A DNA stretch of 64,000 bases. It comes from a bacterium (GTDB lineage: Bacteria > Zhuqueibacterota > Zhuqueibacteria > Zhuqueibacterales > Geothermadaptataceae). Numbering within the stretch: the stretch's first letter is position 1; every line of letters starts with the position of its first letter. The notes beneath the pieces were generated by a model, which was not told where the DNA came from, did not search any database, and saw nothing but the letters and a program-made list of their open reading frames with translations. The position numbers and the translations under genes are program-made. The DNA lies in contig JAJRYV010000081.1 of assembly GCA_024275575.1 (NCBI GenBank), positions 62,001 through 126,000 of the forward strand, read 5' to 3'. This document shows positions 1 through 9,850 of this stretch, piece by piece.

Positions 1-402
1 TCCTACGGTGGTGGAACGAATTATCCAATGCAGGAAGCGATTGAGAAAAATGTTCAGTTTATCCAGATGCAAGGGCAGGAGGTTTTTAAATCGGCCGTGA
101 GGGCTATGAGCGAGGCCGTTTTGACTATTTTGAAAAAAAACGATCTCACTGGTGATGATATCGATGTTCTGATCCCGCATCAGGCAAATATCCGCATTAT
201 GAACGCAACAGTGCGCAAGACGAAAATTGATGAAAACAAGGTTTACGTCAATGTCGATCGCTTTGGCAACACCTCGGCTGCGTCTATACCTATCGCACTG
301 GCGGAAGCGCGACAGAGTGGTGCGATCAAAGCGGGACAACTGGTTTTGCTGGTCTCTTTCGGTGGCGGATTTACCTGGGGTTCTTTGCTGCTGCAACTTT
401 AG
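1..402 (+). CDS. fabH: 3-oxoacyl-ACP synthase III (FabH), C-terminal part
   Basis: This is the last 133 codons of a KAS III enzyme, cut by the window edge; the frame is open from base 1. KAS III condenses acetyl-CoA with malonyl-ACP to start type II fatty-acid synthesis in the cytoplasm. The visible part holds the family's catalytic His in the IPHQAN motif and the catalytic Asn in the FGNTSAASIP motif, followed by the usual GGGFTWG ending. The active-site Cys lies outside the window. It is followed after about 105 bp by fabD, then fabG and acpP, the common fab gene order, which supports FabH over other thiolase-fold enzymes. Confidence 0.95.
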   Translation, partial: SYGGGTNYPMQEAIEKNVQFIQMQGQEVFKSAVRAMSEAVLTILKKNDLTGDDIDVLIPHQANIRIMNATVRKTKIDENKVYVNVDRFGNTSAASIPIALAEARQSGAIKAGQLVLLVSFGGGFTWGSLLLQL

Positions 403-507
403 GTGAACGCTGCTGAGCAGCAGACAGGCTCGCCACCCGTTTAGCTGTATGCACAGTTATGGTTTAATCATGATAAACGCTTTTTGCTTAATAAAGGAAG
501 TAAACTT

Positions 508-1425
508 TTGATCGCATTTCTCTACCCTGGACAGGCCTCGCAGTATGTCGGCATGCTCAAAGACCTCGTTGAAAACTATCCACTTGCTGCGGAAATGGTT
601 GAAGCGGCAGAGCAAATTCTCGATTTTGATTTGAAAACAGTTTGTTTCGAGGGCTCGGAAGAAAAACTGAAGCAGACCTATATCACCCAGCCGGCTATTT
701 TTGTGCACAGTTGCATCGCCACGGCCTTGCTGGCTGAAAAAGGCATCAAACCGGATTGTGTGGCCGGGCACAGTCTTGGCGAGTATTCTTCACTTGTCGC
801 TGCCGGTGTGCTGGAATATATCGAAGCGCTTAAACTGGTGAAAATCCGCGGTGAAGCCATGCAAAAAGCGGGAGAAATTCAGCCGGGAACGATGGCTGCC
901 ATTATTGGTATTGAGAATGATGCAGTGGAAAAACTGTGTGCGGCGGCTGCGGAAGCCGGTATTGTCAGGCCGGCAAATTATAACTCGCCGGGTCAAATTG
1001 TTATTTCGGGTTGCCTGGAAGGTATCGAAAAAGCGGTGCAAATCGCGGTGGAATTCGGCGCCAAACGCGCCGTGCCTCTCATCGTTGGTGGGGCGTTTCA
1101 CTCGCCGCTGATGGAGAGCGCCGGGCAGCCATTAAAAGAAGCGATTCACAATACACGATTTAAGGATGCAGCCGTTCCGCTTTATTCCAATGTTGCCGCG
1201 AAACCGGTACGTCAGGCTGAAAAGATTAAAATACTGCTCGAGCAGCAATTGACCAGCCCGGTTTTGTGGGCGCAATCGATGGAAAATATGCTGCGTGATG
1301 GTGCGGAAAAATTTTATGAAGTCGGCCCGCAGCGTATTTTGACCGGGCTGCTACGCCGAATCGACCGCAAAAAACGAGTCAAAGGAATCGATACTGTCGA
1401 AGATTTAAAAAACCTCATCGATTAA
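508..1425 (+). CDS. fabD: Malonyl-CoA:ACP transacylase (FabD)
   Basis: FabD moves malonyl from CoA to the ACP phosphopantetheine arm, supplying the extender unit for fatty-acid synthesis. The protein shows the N-terminal GQASQ motif (residues about 8-12), the nucleophile Ser in GHSLGEYS near residue 89 and the partner His in GAFHSP near residue 198. Length, 305 residues, fits the family. I place the start at a TTG at 508 because an AAAGGAAG ribosome site sits about 6 bases upstream and the protein then begins at the usual place; the frame is open further up to a TTG at 484, but without a ribosome site. It lies between fabH and fabG in one run. Confidence 0.95.
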   Translation: MIAFLYPGQASQYVGMLKDLVENYPLAAEMVEAAEQILDFDLKTVCFEGSEEKLKQTYITQPAIFVHSCIATALLAEKGIKPDCVAGHSLGEYSSLVAAGVLEYIEALKLVKIRGEAMQKAGEIQPGTMAAIIGIENDAVEKLCAAAAEAGIVRPANYNSPGQIVISGCLEGIEKAVQIAVEFGAKRAVPLIVGGAFHSPLMESAGQPLKEAIHNTRFKDAAVPLYSNVAAKPVRQAEKIKILLEQQLTSPVLWAQSMENMLRDGAEKFYEVGPQRILTGLLRRIDRKKRVKGIDTVEDLKNLID

Positions 1426-1452
1426 ATAATTTAATTTTAGTTAAGGTTAAGC

Positions 1453-2196
1453 ATGAACACTTTGCAGGATAAAATCGCGATCGTCACCGGCGCTTCCCGC
1501 GGCATTGGCCGGGCAATCGCACTGCAACTCGCGGTTGCCGGGGCAAAGGTTGTTTTAACGGCAACCTCACAAGCAGGCGCGGACAAAACGGCTGCGGAAA
1601 TCGGCAGTGCAGGTGGTCAGGCATATGCCCGTGTGCTGAATTTGAACGACGCTGCAGCCATCAGCGAATTTATTTCTTCTGTACATAAGGAATTTGGTCG
1701 TATAGATATTCTTGTAAACAATGCCGGTATCACCCGCGATAATCTTCTCATTCGCATGTCTGCACAACAATGGCAGGAAGTCATCGATGTCAACTTATCC
1801 GGCGTTTATTACGCTATTCGTGCGGCGGCCAAACCGATGATGCGCCAGCGCGCGGGAAAAATCATCAATATCACCTCAATCGTTGGGCAGATCGGCAACG
1901 CCGGGCAGGTAAACTACAGCGCTGCAAAAGCAGGAATAATCGGCATGACAAAGGCCGTTGCAAAAGAGTTCGCAGCGCGCAATATCCAGGTCAACTGTGT
2001 GGCTCCGGGTTTCATCGCCACCGACATGACCAAAGATTTACCTGAAGATGTAAAAAATGATTTGTTTGCCGCCATTCCGGCCGGCAGCATGGGAACGCCG
2101 GATGATGTCGCCCATGCTGTTGTCTTTCTTGCCGGTGATGCGACAAATTATATCACCGGCCAGGTCATCAATGTTGATGGCGGCATGGTAATGTAG
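1453..2196 (+). CDS. fabG: 3-oxoacyl-ACP reductase (FabG)
   Basis: An SDR enzyme that reduces 3-oxoacyl-ACP to 3-hydroxyacyl-ACP with NADPH. The Rossmann motif TGASRGIG is at residues 12-19, NNAG at 89-92, the catalytic Ser at about 142 and the YSAAK pair Tyr155/Lys159. The C-terminal GQVINVDGGMVM is typical of FabG. It has 247 residues, a normal length, and starts 27 bp after fabD, so co-transcription is likely. The position between fabD and acpP makes FabG much more likely than another SDR. Confidence 0.96.
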   Translation: MNTLQDKIAIVTGASRGIGRAIALQLAVAGAKVVLTATSQAGADKTAAEIGSAGGQAYARVLNLNDAAAISEFISSVHKEFGRIDILVNNAGITRDNLLIRMSAQQWQEVIDVNLSGVYYAIRAAAKPMMRQRAGKIINITSIVGQIGNAGQVNYSAAKAGIIGMTKAVAKEFAARNIQVNCVAPGFIATDMTKDLPEDVKNDLFAAIPAGSMGTPDDVAHAVVFLAGDATNYITGQVINVDGGMVM

Positions 2197-2250
2197 AAAA
2201 GAACAAACTAAAATAACCCAAACATCCTTTTTGGAGGAGGTAAATTTAAC

Positions 2251-2484
2251 ATGTCAACTGAAGACAAAGTAAAACAAATAATCGTTGAACAGCTTGGTGT
2301 CGATGTTAGCGAAGTCACTCCGGAAGCCTCATTTATTGATGACCTCGGTGCTGATTCTCTCGATACCGTTGAACTCGTGATGGCTTTCGAAGAAGAATTT
2401 GATACTGAAATTCCAGATGAAGATGCTGAAAAGCTGACAACGGTTGGCAATGCAATTGAGTATTTGCATGCAAAGTTGGGATGA
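2251..2484 (+). CDS. acpP: Acyl carrier protein
   Basis: A 77-residue acidic protein that carries growing acyl chains on a phosphopantetheine arm. The attachment Ser is residue 36 in the [10 protein letters not shown] motif, and the four-helix ACP pattern is intact. A strong GGAGGAGG ribosome site lies about 8 bases before the ATG, in keeping with high expression. It follows fabG by 54 bp. A weak hairpin followed by six Ts (about 2498-2534) comes after the stop. Confidence 0.97.
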   Translation: MSTEDKVKQIIVEQLGVDVSEVTPEASFIDDLGADSLDTVELVMAFEEEFDTEIPDEDAEKLTTVGNAIEYLHAKLG

Positions 2485-2931
2485 TTTTCCTTTCCCGGGT
2501 GTTTCAATAATGTGGCATTGGGACACCTTTTTTATCCTGAGATCTTCATACAAAGTAGATTTCGCAGCAGGCCTCGATCATAAGCGTTAAATTCTTTCCC
2601 GGATAAACTCAAAAAATTTCAGGATTTAATCAAACTGTCAAACCATGTTTAATTTCGAGTTTAATCTGTCCACCCCTGATAATAAATGACCAGATATTTT
2701 CCCGGGAAGTGATTTATTCTTTCACAAAAGAATAAAAAAACTATCTTGTGCAATCAGGATAATTTTGCTGCTTTGAATTCATATGCAAACTGCCGCACGT
2801 GTTCGAATCGCCACACCCAATCAAATCCGACCAATTACACCCTAAGGGTACGTAAATTCGATCCGTGTGGAATTGTGACTGATTATTTTGAAATGATTAT
2901 TTGATTTAATTACAAGTAGAATGACTTTATT
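2485..2931. other. Gap between acpP and fabF, no gene seen
   Basis: These 447 bp are AT-rich with stops in every frame and no convincing coding stretch. Two structures can be seen. The first is a possible weak terminator just after acpP (stem GGTGTT/GACACC, then TTTTTT, about 2498-2534). The second is a perfect 9-bp inverted repeat TTATTCTTT/AAAGAATAA at 2714-2735. fabF usually sits close behind acpP, so this gap probably carries a separate promoter for fabF. Confidence 0.5.
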
Positions 2932-4179
2932 ATGCAGATGAAACGAGCCGTGGTTACGGGTATTGGTGCGATGACACCACTGGCCCTGACTATAGAGGAA
3001 ACCTGGCAGAAATTAATCGCCGGAGAATCAGGCGTTGGTGAAATCACTTTATTTGACACCAGCAATCATAAAACTAAAATTGCTGGCGAGGTGAAAGGTT
3101 TCGATCCCCTCGATTATATGGATACGAAAGAAGCCCGGCATATGGACCGCTTTTGCCAACTAGCGATCGCTGCAGCGACGGAAGCCGTTAAAGACGCCGA
3201 ACTTGAAAAAATGCCGCAACTCGATATCGAGCGCGTCGCCGTGATCATCGGGTCGGGCATCGGTGGTATGGATACTTTTTCCAGGGAAGCGCAAAAATTG
3301 TTTGAACGCGGCCCAGGCCGTATCAGCCCGTTTTTCATCCCCAAAATGATTTCCGATATTGCTGCCGGGCAAGTCTCGATGCGGTACGGCTTCCGCGGGC
3401 CCAATTATGCGACAACCTCCGCATGTGCCTCCAGTGCCAACGCACTTGCCGACGCCTGGCGAATTATCCAGCGCGGCGAAACCGATGTCGTGCTTGCCGG
3501 CGGCTCCGAGGCCACGATCAATGCCCTGGGAATCGCCGGGTTTAACGCTCTGAAAGCATTATCGATGCGCAACGATGAGCCGGAAAAAGCCAGCCGCCCG
3601 TTTGACCGCGAGCGCAATGGTTTTGTCATGGGCGAAGGTAGCGGCATTCTCATCGTCGAAAGTCTGGAGCACGCGCTAAAGCGTAACGCGCGGATTTATG
3701 GCGAGCTCGCCGGCGCCGGACTTTCGGCAGACGCCTATCATGTCACCATGCCGGCACCGGAGGGTTACGGCGCCCAACTGGCGATGAAACGCTGCCTGGA
3801 AAACGCCGGGGTTGCACCGGAAGAAGTGCAATATATCAATGCGCACGGCACCTCGACGCCTGCTAACGATAAAAATGAATCCATCGCTATTCGCAAAGTT
3901 TTCGGCGCACATGCTGATAAATTGAGCGTCAATTCGACCAAATCAATGCTGGGCCATTTGCTCGGCGCCAGCGGAGCGATCGAGGCGGCTGTCATCCTGC
4001 TTTCCATGCGTGACGGCATCCTGCACCCAACGATTAACCAGGAATTTTCCGATCCCGATTGCGATCTCGACTACGTGCCGAATCAGGCGCGAAAGCAGGA
4101 AATAAATATTTCACTCAGTAATTCTTTCGGATTTGGCGGACACAACGCCTGCCTGTGTTTGCGGCGTTTCGGGGAATAA
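2932..4179 (+). CDS. fabF: 3-oxoacyl-ACP synthase II (FabF)
   Basis: KAS II elongates acyl-ACP with malonyl-ACP. The Cys-His-His triad is complete: Cys165 in TTSACASS, His305 in NAHGTSTP and His342 in KSMLGHLLG. The protein has 415 residues, the usual length, and the C-terminal FGFGGHNA motif. The start could be either of two ATGs (2932 or 2938), with no good ribosome site before either. It stands 447 bp from acpP and 133 bp before rnc, an order (acpP-fabF-rnc) known from many bacteria. Confidence 0.95.
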   Translation: MQMKRAVVTGIGAMTPLALTIEETWQKLIAGESGVGEITLFDTSNHKTKIAGEVKGFDPLDYMDTKEARHMDRFCQLAIAAATEAVKDAELEKMPQLDIERVAVIIGSGIGGMDTFSREAQKLFERGPGRISPFFIPKMISDIAAGQVSMRYGFRGPNYATTSACASSANALADAWRIIQRGETDVVLAGGSEATINALGIAGFNALKALSMRNDEPEKASRPFDRERNGFVMGEGSGILIVESLEHALKRNARIYGELAGAGLSADAYHVTMPAPEGYGAQLAMKRCLENAGVAPEEVQYINAHGTSTPANDKNESIAIRKVFGAHADKLSVNSTKSMLGHLLGASGAIEAAVILLSMRDGILHPTINQEFSDPDCDLDYVPNQARKQEINISLSNSFGFGGHNACLCLRRFGE

Positions 4180-4312
4180 TAAAAACCGTCATGAGATAAA
4201 CTTCGGGAATTAACGCACGATAATAATGTAAGTCGCTGTATAAACAATTAAATCAGTACACTGTTTCATCATTATCAATAAACTCTCTTTAATCAAACGA
4301 CCTTAACAAATT

Positions 4313-5062
4313 ATGTTTGAATGGATTACCCGATTACTTAAAAAAACAGAAAACCGTACCCGGAAAACTTTAGAAATCGATTACGAGTCACTCAACCAAT
4401 TGCTCGATTATTCGTTCACAAACAAGAATTTGATCGAACAAGCCTTAAAACACAGGTCGGTTTTGCCCTCCCTGCATGAACCGCGCATGCAATCAAACGA
4501 ACGCCTGGAACTGCTCGGCGATGCGGTGCTTGGCCTTGCTGTAACGGAATTTCTCTACAACAGATATCCTGAAAAAGAAGAAGGCGAACTCACAGCGATG
4601 AAATCGTTACTGGTGAGCCGGAAGATTCTTGCAAAGGTCGCGAACCGGCTGAATCTCGGTGATTATCTTCTGCTCAGCGAGGCAGAAATCAAAAGTGGCG
4701 GGCGAACCCGGCATTCGATCGTCGCGGATGCTATGGAGTCGGTGATCGGTGCCATGTATCTCGATGGTGGGCTGGAGACGGCGCGAAAATTTGTTGTGGA
4801 TAACGTGCTGAACAAGTTCGAAGATATTCTTAATGAAAAGCAGCATAAAAATTTTAAAAGTATATTGCTTGAATATGCTCAGGGGCACAATTTCGGTTCT
4901 CCCAGTTATGTCGTCCGTTCAGAAAATGGCCCGGATCATCAAAAAACATTCACTGTCCAGGTTTTAATCAAAAATAAAATCGTCGGCGAAGGGGTTGGCA
5001 AAAGTAAAAAACATGCAGAGCAACATGCTGCCCAGGCTGCAATCGAAAAAATTATGAACTAA
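4313..5062 (+). CDS. rnc: Ribonuclease III
   Basis: RNase III cuts double-stranded RNA in rRNA and mRNA processing. The signature NERLELLGDAVLGL spans residues 62-75, with the metal-binding acidic residues there and in the later VADAMESVIGAMYLDGG segment. A double-stranded RNA binding domain fills roughly residues 178-249, ending in the GKSKKHAEQHAAQAA pattern. The length of 249 residues is normal. The stop codon directly abuts the ATG of the PilZ gene, so the two are very likely translated from one message. Confidence 0.96.
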   Translation: MFEWITRLLKKTENRTRKTLEIDYESLNQLLDYSFTNKNLIEQALKHRSVLPSLHEPRMQSNERLELLGDAVLGLAVTEFLYNRYPEKEEGELTAMKSLLVSRKILAKVANRLNLGDYLLLSEAEIKSGGRTRHSIVADAMESVIGAMYLDGGLETARKFVVDNVLNKFEDILNEKQHKNFKSILLEYAQGHNFGSPSYVVRSENGPDHQKTFTVQVLIKNKIVGEGVGKSKKHAEQHAAQAAIEKIMN

Positions 5063-5704
5063 ATGGATTTACTCAATATCGAGCAGGATATCCATATTCT
5101 GGTCAAAGATGGCGATGAACTCCGCGAGTTCAAATCAAAAATTTATGCAATCCATGACGAGGCGATTGCTTTCAGGCTGGAGGACGCAGAAAACCCGCCT
5201 AAGATCGGCACCTCTATCGAAGTGCTCTTTACGCGCCCAGACGCCTACTATTCCCTGCAAACAAAAATAAGCGATAAAATAACCCGGCCGATCCCACTTT
5301 TCATTTTTCAATACCGGCAGGAAAAAATAATCCGCTCCCAGCGCCGGCGTTTTTTTCGCGTTGCCACACGGCTGCGTATTGCTTTTGCTTTCATCGGTTT
5401 TGAAAAAGGGCGGCGGAAGAAAATCGCCAGTTCGACTTTCACCAAAGATATCAGCGGAGGTGGGCTCTACTGTTATATCCAACGGCCGCTCATGGTCGGT
5501 GAAATTTTACCCCTGGAAATTTTTCTGCCGGATGAGGAGAAACCGATTGCAACCAAAGCGCGGGTTGTTCGCAAGAATGAATTCGAGAAAGCCGATATTG
5601 TACTCAACGCATATGGCTTTAATTTTGAAAAAATTAAAGAGAGCGACCGCACAAAAATCATCAAATACCTCAATCGTTTGCAAAGCCGCCTCAAACCATT
5701 ATGA
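5063..5704 (+). CDS. PilZ-domain protein (c-di-GMP responsive)
   Basis: A 213-residue soluble protein with a YcgR-like N-terminal half and a C-terminal PilZ domain. The c-di-GMP binding signatures are visible: an arginine-rich RRRFFR stretch near residue 96 that fits RxxxR, and KDISGGGL near residue 130 that fits (D/N)xSxxG. PilZ proteins bind cyclic-di-GMP and alter motility or secretion; the partner cannot be told from this sequence. It begins on the base after the rnc stop and overlaps the next gene by 4 bases (ATGA), so it belongs to the rnc operon. Confidence 0.85.
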   Translation: MDLLNIEQDIHILVKDGDELREFKSKIYAIHDEAIAFRLEDAENPPKIGTSIEVLFTRPDAYYSLQTKISDKITRPIPLFIFQYRQEKIIRSQRRRFFRVATRLRIAFAFIGFEKGRRKKIASSTFTKDISGGGLYCYIQRPLMVGEILPLEIFLPDEEKPIATKARVVRKNEFEKADIVLNAYGFNFEKIKESDRTKIIKYLNRLQSRLKPL

Positions 5705-6318
5705 ATGAAATATCAGAACATCCTGATTTTTATACAATTGACAAGCATTATTCTGTCGAACACAGCGTTAAAAGCAGCCTGTTCATCGCCCACCTTGCCC
5801 CGGCGGCAGATCGCGGTGCTGCAGAGGGATTTATTGACAAAAAACGCCGGGAGTATGCCGACGCGACCCATAACTGCTTTGCATTTCGCCTCGGCAAGGC
5901 TGATCAGTGCGATTACCGCTTTGATGATGATGGTGAACCCGGCGGCTCATCCGGCCGGCCTATCCTGCAGGCGATGCAAGGCCGCCGGTTGAGCAATGCA
6001 GTGATCGTCGTCACCCGCTATTTCGGCGGCACAAAGCTCGGCGTTGGTGGTTTGATTCGTGCCTATGGTGGCGCCGCATTCCTCTGCATCGACACGGCGG
6101 AACTGCTGCCCGTCATTCCTGAAATAACTTTACAACTACTGTTTTCGTATGATTTTACCGGCACTGTACGCAATCTGTTAAAACAGAACGATTGTACCAT
6201 TTTAAATACAGACTATTCCGAAACCGTCCGCATGGAAATCAAACTCATCAAAGAACGGCAAGCCGCCTTGCGACAACAACTTATGGATGCGACTCGCGGA
6301 CAGATAAAAATCCGGTAG
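5701..6318 (+). CDS. YigZ/IMPACT family protein
   Basis: A 205-residue member of the UPF0029/IMPACT family. The diagnostic motifs are DDDGEPGGSSGRPIL and VTRYFGGTKLGVGGLIRAYG in the N-terminal half; the C-terminal part is the usual ferredoxin-like domain. The bacterial role is not well settled; the eukaryotic relative IMPACT regulates translation through GCN1/GCN2. It overlaps the PilZ gene by 4 bases and is 2 bases from the next start, so this is a compact operon. Confidence 0.88.
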   Translation: MNEISEHPDFYTIDKHYSVEHSVKSSLFIAHLAPAADRGAAEGFIDKKRREYADATHNCFAFRLGKADQCDYRFDDDGEPGGSSGRPILQAMQGRRLSNAVIVVTRYFGGTKLGVGGLIRAYGGAAFLCIDTAELLPVIPEITLQLLFSYDFTGTVRNLLKQNDCTILNTDYSETVRMEIKLIKERQAALRQQLMDATRGQIKIR

Positions 6319-6320
6319 CC

Positions 6321-7538
6321 ATGGAAATTTGGATTATTATTCTCATATCGTTTTTGCTCTCTGCTTTTTATTCCGGTTCAGAAGCGGCTTTCTACAGTGT
6401 GAACCGCTTAAAATTATCCATTTTTAAGCGCAAGCATCACCGTGGCGCCAGACTTGCCATCGAATTCATCAATTCACCTTCTCGATATCTTGCGGCCATT
6501 CTCGTCGGCAATAATATCGCCAATGTGCTTTTTGGTTCGGCCATGGCCATCGCCCTGCACGGCGTTTTCAGTGAAACTGCGATCATATTTATTTCAACGA
6601 CGCTCATCCTGATTTTTTCTGAAATACTACCTAAATCCATCAGCCGCATAAATGCTGAAAAAATAGCGATGAAAAATGCCCCCGGAGTACGAATATCCGA
6701 GGTATTGTTTTATCCATTAATCAAATTTTTAAGTTTGATTACTCGTTTTGTGAGCCATTACCTGGGTCATGAAAGCAATGGCGGCACAACCGGTTTATCC
6801 AAAAAGGAAATATCAATCCTATTTCAGGAAAGCCGCTACCTCGGTCTCATCCAGTCCCGGGATGAAAATTTTATTCAGAAAGTGATTCAACTGAACGAAG
6901 TCAAAGCCCGACAAGTCATGCGGCACCGCACGGAAATTCAGGCCGTTCCTGTCGAAAACTCCATCGAGGAGGTCAGGCAGTTCTTTATTCGCAAACAATT
7001 TACACGGCTACCGGTTTATGAAAAAAATCTCGACAATATCATAGGCATTGTCAATTCGCTCGATGTGCTGCATGCACCGGCAAATTTGCAGGAAATCATG
7101 CGGCAAGTGCCGTTTATGCCGGAAACCAAACCGGTACTCAGTATTTTACAACAATTGCGACGGCAGCAGGCCAGTATGGCCATAATTCTCGATGAGTATG
7201 GCGGCACCGCAGGTTTGCTCACTATGGAAGATATTTTTGAGGAAATCTTTGGAGAGATCGAGGATGAGCATGACGATCACGGCGATTTTATTGAGAAACT
7301 GACGGATGATGAATATCGGATTCGCGGCCGCGTGGAAATTAATGAGTTGAACGAACGCCTTGATTTTAACCTGCCGACAGGGGATTATGAAACCATTGCC
7401 GGGCTGGTGATTTCACGGTTAGGCAAAATTCCTACCGTCGGGGAGCACTTGGATCTGAACGACTGTCGCATTATCATAACCCGGGCAACCCGTACAACCG
7501 TTTCCATGGTGCGCATTCAGGGAACAGGAAAAGCTTAA
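6321..7538 (+). CDS. CNNM/CorC-type membrane protein with CBS pair
   Basis: A 405-residue integral membrane protein of the HlyC/CorC (CNNM) family. The order is an N-terminal DUF21 membrane domain with about four hydrophobic segments, then two CBS domains (ending in the DEYGGTAGLLTMEDIFEEIFGEI signature), then a CorC_HlyC domain with GDYETIAGLVISRLG. Family members act in magnesium or cobalt export and resistance. I start at the ATG at 6321, 2 bases after the yigZ stop, because the membrane domain begins there (MEIWIII); the frame is open upstream but that part overlaps yigZ and does not resemble the family. Confidence 0.88.
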   Translation: MEIWIIILISFLLSAFYSGSEAAFYSVNRLKLSIFKRKHHRGARLAIEFINSPSRYLAAILVGNNIANVLFGSAMAIALHGVFSETAIIFISTTLILIFSEILPKSISRINAEKIAMKNAPGVRISEVLFYPLIKFLSLITRFVSHYLGHESNGGTTGLSKKEISILFQESRYLGLIQSRDENFIQKVIQLNEVKARQVMRHRTEIQAVPVENSIEEVRQFFIRKQFTRLPVYEKNLDNIIGIVNSLDVLHAPANLQEIMRQVPFMPETKPVLSILQQLRRQQASMAIILDEYGGTAGLLTMEDIFEEIFGEIEDEHDDHGDFIEKLTDDEYRIRGRVEINELNERLDFNLPTGDYETIAGLVISRLGKIPTVGEHLDLNDCRIIITRATRTTVSMVRIQGTGKA

Positions 7539-7614
7539 AATATGAACGGTATCGATTTTAGTTTTTTATCTGCGTTCCGGAATAAAAAAAACACGGATCA
7601 CAGTTAGAAATAAC

Positions 7615-7643
7615 TTGCTAAAAAGATATAAAGTTAGTATACT
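7615..7643 (+). promoter_or_regulatory. Promoter of the initiator tRNA
   Basis: TTGCTA (7615-7620), a 17-base spacer and TATACT (7638-7643) form a good sigma-70 type promoter. Transcription would start near 7650, about 10 bases before the tRNA. Confidence 0.75.
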
Positions 7644-7660
7644 ATATTCTCAGAATATGA

Positions 7661-7734
<74 letters not shown>

Positions 7735-7760
7735 CTAACGTAAATATTTGTTTTTAAGTA

Positions 7761-7788
7761 GAAAGGGAATCTCTAAAGATTCCCTTTC
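7761..7788 (+). terminator. Rho-independent terminator after tRNA-fMet
   Basis: A perfect 12-bp stem (GAAAGGGAATCT / AGATTCCCTTTC) with a CTAA loop, followed by TTATTT. Confidence 0.85.
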
Positions 7789-7835
7789 TTATTTCCCCGG
7801 GGACAGAAATGGACACATAAGGACAAATTTTAACG

Positions 7836-7958
7836 CTAAAATGACGCACGGTTTTTATGAGTTTTATTAAGCCTTAGGGCTGATTTTACTCTTTCCTTCT
7901 CCACAGAACCGCCAGATTTAAGTATCTCCCCAATATAATTTTGATCCCCTTGCGACGG
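7836..7958 (-). pseudogene. Possible C-terminal fragment of an unknown protein
   Basis: On the minus strand a 40-codon open frame without a start ends at a stop at 7836-7838. Its translation is rich in charged residues and looks protein-like (for example GEILKSGGSVEKERVK). It runs up to a stop about 30 bases from the left end of the IS element. It may be the tail of a gene disrupted by the insertion or by earlier decay. I do not recognise the family, and chance cannot be excluded. Confidence 0.25.
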
Positions 7959-7990
7959 CTAATTACAATCAAAAACTAATAATTAAAAAT

Positions 7991-8010
7991 TGACGAGTTC
8001 GTAAAAAAGA
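7991..8010 (+). repeat. Left terminal inverted repeat of the IS
   Basis: TGACGAGTTCGTAAAAAAGA, exact reverse complement of 9851-9870. Similarity stops abruptly at base 8011. Confidence 0.92.
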
Positions 8011-8164
8011 CTTTGTACATATAACTTCTATAAAAATAGTTCTTTATTAATTATTTTGCACTTGCATTATTCAACGATATTTAGTATCTTATATTATTGT
8101 TTATTTTAAACTAAGGTACTCCACGATTAACGCAAGACCTCGCAATAATTTAACCTTTCCCGGA

Positions 8165-9717
8165 ATGGATCCCTGGGAAATGAGCTTGAGCAAAAAGTCA
8201 TGGGCAGGTCTCTTCCGAGAACAATTTTTGCCCAATTTGCCTGTTGGCCCCATAGCAAAACACTTTAACCGCAAAATCGGACGCCCGACGAAGGAGTTAT
8301 TTACTACCTGTGGAGCCTGTATTTTACAGCAGATTTTTGATTTAACAGATTCTGAATTACGGGCACAGTTAGCTTTTAATCAGCAATGGCATTATGCATT
8401 AGACATTGCCGATCAGGATGACCATGTTATTTCCTTAAAGACCTTCTGGACAATTAGGCAAATATTTGTTTATGACGAACTTGCAAGTAAAACATTTAAC
8501 AAAATCACCGATGAGTTGATAAAGAAATTTAATGTCAGTACAGACCTTCAACGCCTTGACTCAGTGCATATCAATTCCAACATGGCTTGCCTGGGGAGAG
8601 TTCGGCTTTTAAGTCGGATCTGCACGAATTTCTTAAAAAGTCTCAAACGTCATTTCCCAGCGCTTTATGATTCATTATCAGATACGATAAGAACCAGATC
8701 TCAAAAAGATGAAGACCCGGATTATTTTGGCAATGCTAAACCGACTGCCGCTCCGAGACGCCTTTTAGATATAGCACTTGACATTAATGAACTTCTTGAG
8801 CTGTTCAAAGGCAACCCGGATGTTTGTGCTAAGTACACCTATAAAAACATGCAACGTGTTTTCTTTGAACACTGCTCTATCGAAAATGAAAAAGTTGTGG
8901 TCAAGCCAGCCAAAGAAATCCCTTCGGACAGCTGGCAGAATCCTTCCGATCCGGATGCCAGTTATGATGGGCACAAAGGCTAGGGATATCAAGTCCAAAT
9001 CATGGAAAACCACTCCAATAAGCCACAGGAGAAACAGGCGATGCTAATGCGACTGAAAGCCTGGAATTAATTACCCATGTTCGTGTTGAACCGGCACATT
9101 GCCATGATAGCAAAGCTATCGAACCGGCTTTAGGTGATGTTAAAGAACGCTGTATCCTGCCCAAAGAATTAGAGGCGGATACACTTTACGGCAGCCACAA
9201 AAACAAAGAAAAAACAGCCGAACAGGATGTCGAATTAGTGGCTCTGACGCCGGGGAAAAAGCCGAAACTCAATAAAGATGATTTTCAATTTGATCCTGAA
9301 ACTAAAAAAGTTAACCGCTGTCCACAGGGACATGCTCCAATCAATATCAAGATGAATAAAAAAGGTCCCATTACCGGAGTTTGGGCAAAAGAGACCTGTG
9401 CTCAGTGCCAGATACAAGCTGAATGTGCTGTAAAAAAAGGCAAAAAAGCCTACCGGCTTTGCTATCATCCCAAAGAAGTTAAAAGCATTCTCGCTCGCCA
9501 ACATGAGCAAAACGAAGAATTTCGAGAGAAGTATCGCCGTCGATCGGGTGTTGAAGCGTCAATTTCTCGCTACATCCATATGACCGGGGCGCGGCGACTA
9601 AAATACCGCGGATTAAAACGTGTCTCTTTTGCTGCTCAAATAAAGGCCCTTGGGATAAATATGTTCAGATCGACCAAAACATGGGCTTTACAGCCTGAAA
9701 ATGCATGCATCGCCTAA
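8165..9717 (+). pseudogene. IS1182-like transposase, broken by a stop and a frameshift
   Basis: About 517 codons in total. The N-terminal half (8165-8980) has the DUF772-type region (RKIGRPTKELFTTCGACILQ, LTDSELRAQLAF). The frame hits TAG at 8981-8983 right after DGHKG; related proteins read GHKGQGYQVQ, so a CAG-to-TAG change is likely. The same frame continues as GYQVQIME and then shifts between about 9010 and 9040 into the frame that runs to 9717. That part carries a Cys-rich segment (RCPQGH, CAQCQIQAEC) and the end domain RRSGVEASISRY...RRLKYRGL. Two lesions make a functional product unlikely. Confidence 0.85.
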
Positions 9718-9850
9718 GGGCGAGGCCCTGTCGATGCTTTATTTCTGAATAAAAGCGTGAAGTCTCCGTGAAAAATGAATAGTATTAAACATGTTAATAA
9801 CAAGAAGTCATAAATTTTATTTTAGCGCAAAATGCTGTTTTTTATCCATT

